Assembly (NCBI GenBank): GCA_026686845.1
Contig: JAIVEN010000004.1
Coordinates: 15,656,827 to 15,720,826 of the forward strand
DNA: 64,000 nt
Origin: Adenanthera pavonina
Lineage: Eukaryota; Streptophyta; Magnoliopsida; Fabales; Fabaceae
Reading direction: 5' to 3'
In this document: in pieces, positions 61,501-64,000 of the stretch
Numbering within the stretch: the stretch's first letter is position 1
Layout: each line of letters opens with the position of its first letter
Made by a program: the position numbers and the translations under genes
The notes under the pieces: model-generated
Database searches by the model: none
Seen by the model: the letters and a program-made list of their open reading frames with translations, nothing else
Told to the model about the DNA's origin: nothing

Positions 61501-63613
61501 TGTAGGGAAGATGTGTGTAGCAAAACTTAGGTAAGCTCATCCTTTGAGTGCTCACGATCTTGGTTCTATTAGCAAATAATTTTCATGAATCTTGGGATTG
61601 GTTTGGGGAGAATTCTATTTCTGCTATATGTAATTTTGTTTCCCTTTTGTTTGAATTCTAAATCATTTAGGTAATTTGTCAATGTTGCAAAAATCCATGT
61701 AAGGAAACCCAAAGGAATTTAAATGTGCATTGTGAATGTTGAAGATAAGGGTTCATATTTAAGTCGATGCATATTTTGTTTCTCACATATAAGAATTGGC
61801 CCTTTGTTTTTGATCTTTTTGGCTCCACTAGTTTGATATTCATGAAAGTTGTTTTTTGATTCACTTACTTCATGCTTCTGGTTTGAATATGTGGGATGTA
61901 CAAATTTAATCAACTTGCTCTGCATTGGCCCTTGTGGAAAATGATGGAATGTTAGATTATGCCTTTTTATTATTCTTGATTAAGGGTCATTATGATATTT
62001 TCTTTCTTTTCTTTGATATTCAGTCTGTAAGGATTTGTAGATTTTAAGATATGAAATTATCCCAATATTCCTTTCAAAAGAAGTTAATTGAGCCACTTAA
62101 ACCTATCAAAGAATGACTAGAATGGAAACAAACTAAATCTAACAAGTTTAATTCAAGTCTACAATGCATATATCCTATGTAATTTACAAAAGATTCTCTA
62201 ACAAGTGTCATGTTTTTATTGAGTTCTTCTGCATCTCCTCTGGTGCAAGAGGATTAATTGTTGAGAGGTTAAGCCATATGGTCTTCTTTCATCACTTCAC
62301 CCTCTTTTACTTCCCTTTATCCTCCCCTGCTTAATTTAATATTTAGTTGGCCCTTTATTTCTTATACATTTTTAAAACAATTCATAATGAATGAAATATT
62401 ACAGATATTTTTTTAAGGGATTTCTCTTAAGATTTAGACACAGTCCATCTGATTTGACTTAATGGTAAAATTATTTCTCAATGGATCACAAGGATTTTAT
62501 TTTTTGTTTTTTTCAATTATTCTTACATTATATGTATAGGAACTATGTATAATGTAAGAAAGGCTTGCTTTTCTATACATTATGCTACAATAACACCTTT
62601 ATTTGCAATTAAATTTTAAATTAGGTATCTTATGAAGATAATATTGCTGCTGGTTCACTTGCTGTAGTAAGGGAGAGACTTGTAAGTCGCTTTCCTTTTT
62701 ATCTCCCCTACCATTAAGTATATAAACTAGTTAGTTCAATCTTCTATTGTAATTATCCTTAGCAATATCTTTACTGTCATTTATGTTGGATATAGTAATA
62801 AATTTGATACTGTGAACTTTTTATGGTGAAACCACTTATAACATTCTCAAAGCAACATTATCATTATGACTTCCTAAATATTGTTCTGCGCTCCACTTCT
62901 CATATTTGTGATTATTATTCATTGTAGTTCTATTATACGTATGACTTGGTGAATTTTGTTGAAAACTCTTAGCCTAGTTCCTTCTTACCTTTTTCCTTTG
63001 TAGGTGAAAAGATATTGGGTGAAATTTGACTGTGCTTTGGAGTGGATGGGATCATCAAAAAGCAGTTCTTGAGTAATTTTTGTAATTGTATCCTCAAACT
63101 TTTAATGTAATTACCTTGACTGAAATTGAATATATTGTAAATGAATAGATGATTGAATTGTAAATGAATAGATATACTGTATGATTTTAATTTAATATGT
63201 TTTTAGTCAAGGTCTTAGAGTTACATACATATATATATAATTGTATTTTAAAAAAAATACTAGCTTTTGTTAGCTTTTTAAGAAGTTGACAAAAGCTAGT
63301 ATTTTTTTTAAATAAAAAAAAGTTGGCATTTGTGAAAAAAAAAGTCAACTAAAGTACACTTTGGTTGGCATTTATGCAAGAAATGCCAACTAAAGTGACT
63401 GCTTTAGTTGGCATTTGTTGGTCAAACACCAACTAAAGTAGTCACTTTTGTTGGCGTTTCTTGCACAAACGCCAACTAAAGTTAACTTTAGTTAGCATTT
63501 AATAAACGCCAACTAAAATTCTCCCTTTTTATCAGCACAGGAATAATTGGTGTTTTTTAAATGCCAATAAAGGTAAAAAATATATGCCAACTATTCCCTT
63601 TTTGGGTGTAGTG
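58550..63613. mobile_element. CACTA transposon carrying probable gene-fragment exons
   Basis: Ends CACTATGC on the left and GGGTGTAGTG on the right. Flanking triplets CCC and CCT (58547-58549, 63614-63616) are one transition apart. Both ends have dense subterminal repeats of AGTTGGCATTTGTT and AATGCCAACTAAAG (58580-58870 and 63250-63590), many as hairpins. The 5064-bp body has no transposase that I can recognise. It separates the chromovirus reverse transcriptase from its protease, which are continuous once it is removed. Within 59000-63080 are CT-rich and T-rich stretches with splice-like signals (see 62625-63072). The left terminus has mutated more than the right. Confidence 0.82.
62625..63072 (+). 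pseudogene. Two putative captured exons inside the CACTA element
   Basis: A 57-base open segment (62625-62681) is preceded by TTAAATTAG and followed by GTAAGT. It encodes VSYEDNIAAGSLAVVRERL. A second segment (63004-63072) is preceded by CCTTTTTCCTTTGTAG and encodes VKRYWVKFDCALEWMGSS.. to a TGA. The two join in phase with canonical GT..AG borders, like the last exons of a plant gene. Weaker exon-like segments occur near 60550-60625 and 60931-60953. I do not recognise the protein. Capture of host gene pieces is common in CACTA elements, and a chance match to splice signals remains possible. Confidence 0.4.
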
Positions 63614-64000
63614 CCTGCTCCACTACCCTGAGAACCATGAATATTCATCGGTAAAGACATCATCTTTCATGCACAATCTAGAATGACATTGTTGGCCTCT
63701 AACCAATTCATACTAATGATGACATTAATGCCCCTCAACGGTAGGCAAATCAAGTCCAAGGTGGTACTCCGATTCACGAAATGCACAATATAATTCAAAC
63801 ATGCCTGAGCAGTCTTCATAGAGACCCCCATAGGTGTTGAGACGGACAGTTCAAAAGGCAAGTCAATGGCTACCATACCTAGCCTTCGAGCACAATCAAA
63901 TGAAATAAAGAATGGGAAGCACCAGAATCAAATAATGCATGAATTGTAAAGCTATTGAGTTTTAAAATACCTTGGATCATATTAGGCATAACATCTGCCT
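63614..64000 (-). pseudogene. Chromovirus protease region, frameshifted, cut by window end
   Basis: The minus strand reads MIQGILKLNSFTIHALFDSGASHSLF, broken here into its motif LFDSGASHSLF with the aspartic protease signature DSG. After a frame slip near 63905 follows LPFELSVSTPMGVSMKT...VIISMNWLEANNVILDC, the retropepsin-like RVP_2 pattern (usually GMDWL; here SMNWL). Protease lies upstream of reverse transcriptase in gypsy order. The start of the protein is outside the window. Confidence 0.85.

Larger units (their letters stand above)
16111..64000 (-). mobile_element. Chromovirus-type Ty3/gypsy retrotransposon, heavily nested, continues past window
   Basis: A minus-strand gypsy element. 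Its 3' LTR spans 16111-45942 (about 2.7 kb once inserts are removed), a polypurine tract lies at 45943-45955, and the interior runs rightward as chromodomain-like tail, integrase, RNase H, reverse transcriptase and protease. The 5' LTR, primer site and most of gag are beyond base 64000. The order PR-RT-RH-IN-chromodomain defines chromoviruses. The coding region is broken by insertions at 46163-48707, 48910-55903 and 58550-63613 and by many frameshifts and stops, so the element is dead. It is the oldest layer of the nest. Confidence 0.85.

Overview
The window is plant nuclear DNA, most likely from a eudicot. It is strongly AT-rich, has one intron-containing host gene, and is otherwise filled with plant-type LTR retrotransposons (Ty1/copia Sirevirus-like and Ty3/gypsy chromovirus-like), CACTA DNA transposons and a hAT-type MITE. 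I see no bacterial or organellar features, CRISPR array, rRNA or intact tRNA gene. The species cannot be named from the sequence alone.

Left part (1-16110). A truncated gypsy LTR opens the window. It is followed by a short CACTA element (1005-3480, TSD ACC) and then the only convincing host gene, a two-exon germin-like protein (5301-6386) with a TATA box and a duplicated W-box cluster upstream. To its right lie a solo gypsy LTR (8530-11834, TSD GAATA) and a tandem array of a roughly 524-bp unit (about 12889-15840). The first unit of that array is split by a solo Sirevirus-like LTR (13104-14721).

Right part (16111-64000). This is essentially one old chromovirus-type gypsy element on the minus strand. 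Its 3' LTR runs from 16111 to 45942 and its interior from 45943 past the window end. Other elements have inserted into it in nested fashion, and most can be delimited to the base because their target-site duplications (TSDs) survive. Inside the 3' LTR are two copies of a second gypsy LTR (17434-19981 and 42235-44570) with a decayed gypsy interior between them. Into that complex have gone a nearly complete 12.2-kb Sirevirus-like copia element (20116-32274, TSD CGTGC), a solo Sirevirus LTR (32813-34719) and a solo gypsy LTR (35264-37788). The chromovirus interior is broken by a solo LTR (46163-48707), by a 7-kb solo LTR (48910-55903) that itself holds a solo copia LTR and a solo gypsy LTR with a hAT MITE inside, and by a 5-kb CACTA element (58550-63613) that seems to carry gene-fragment exons. 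Nesting reaches at least four levels.

The Sirevirus-like element is the youngest large unit. Its two LTRs differ at about 27 positions by eye over 1.86 kb. It has a tRNA-Met primer binding site, repeated polypurine tracts, gag, a pol with all catalytic motifs present, and a third ORF of about 720 codons downstream of pol. It carries two in-frame TAA stops and a gag/pol frame change, so this copy is probably not autonomous. Its LTRs are packed with short palindromic motifs, and the same motifs recur just upstream of the third ORF. A diverged LTR of the same lineage elsewhere in the window has a different palindrome in the equivalent place.

All family-level statements rest on motifs read by eye. 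No database search was possible.
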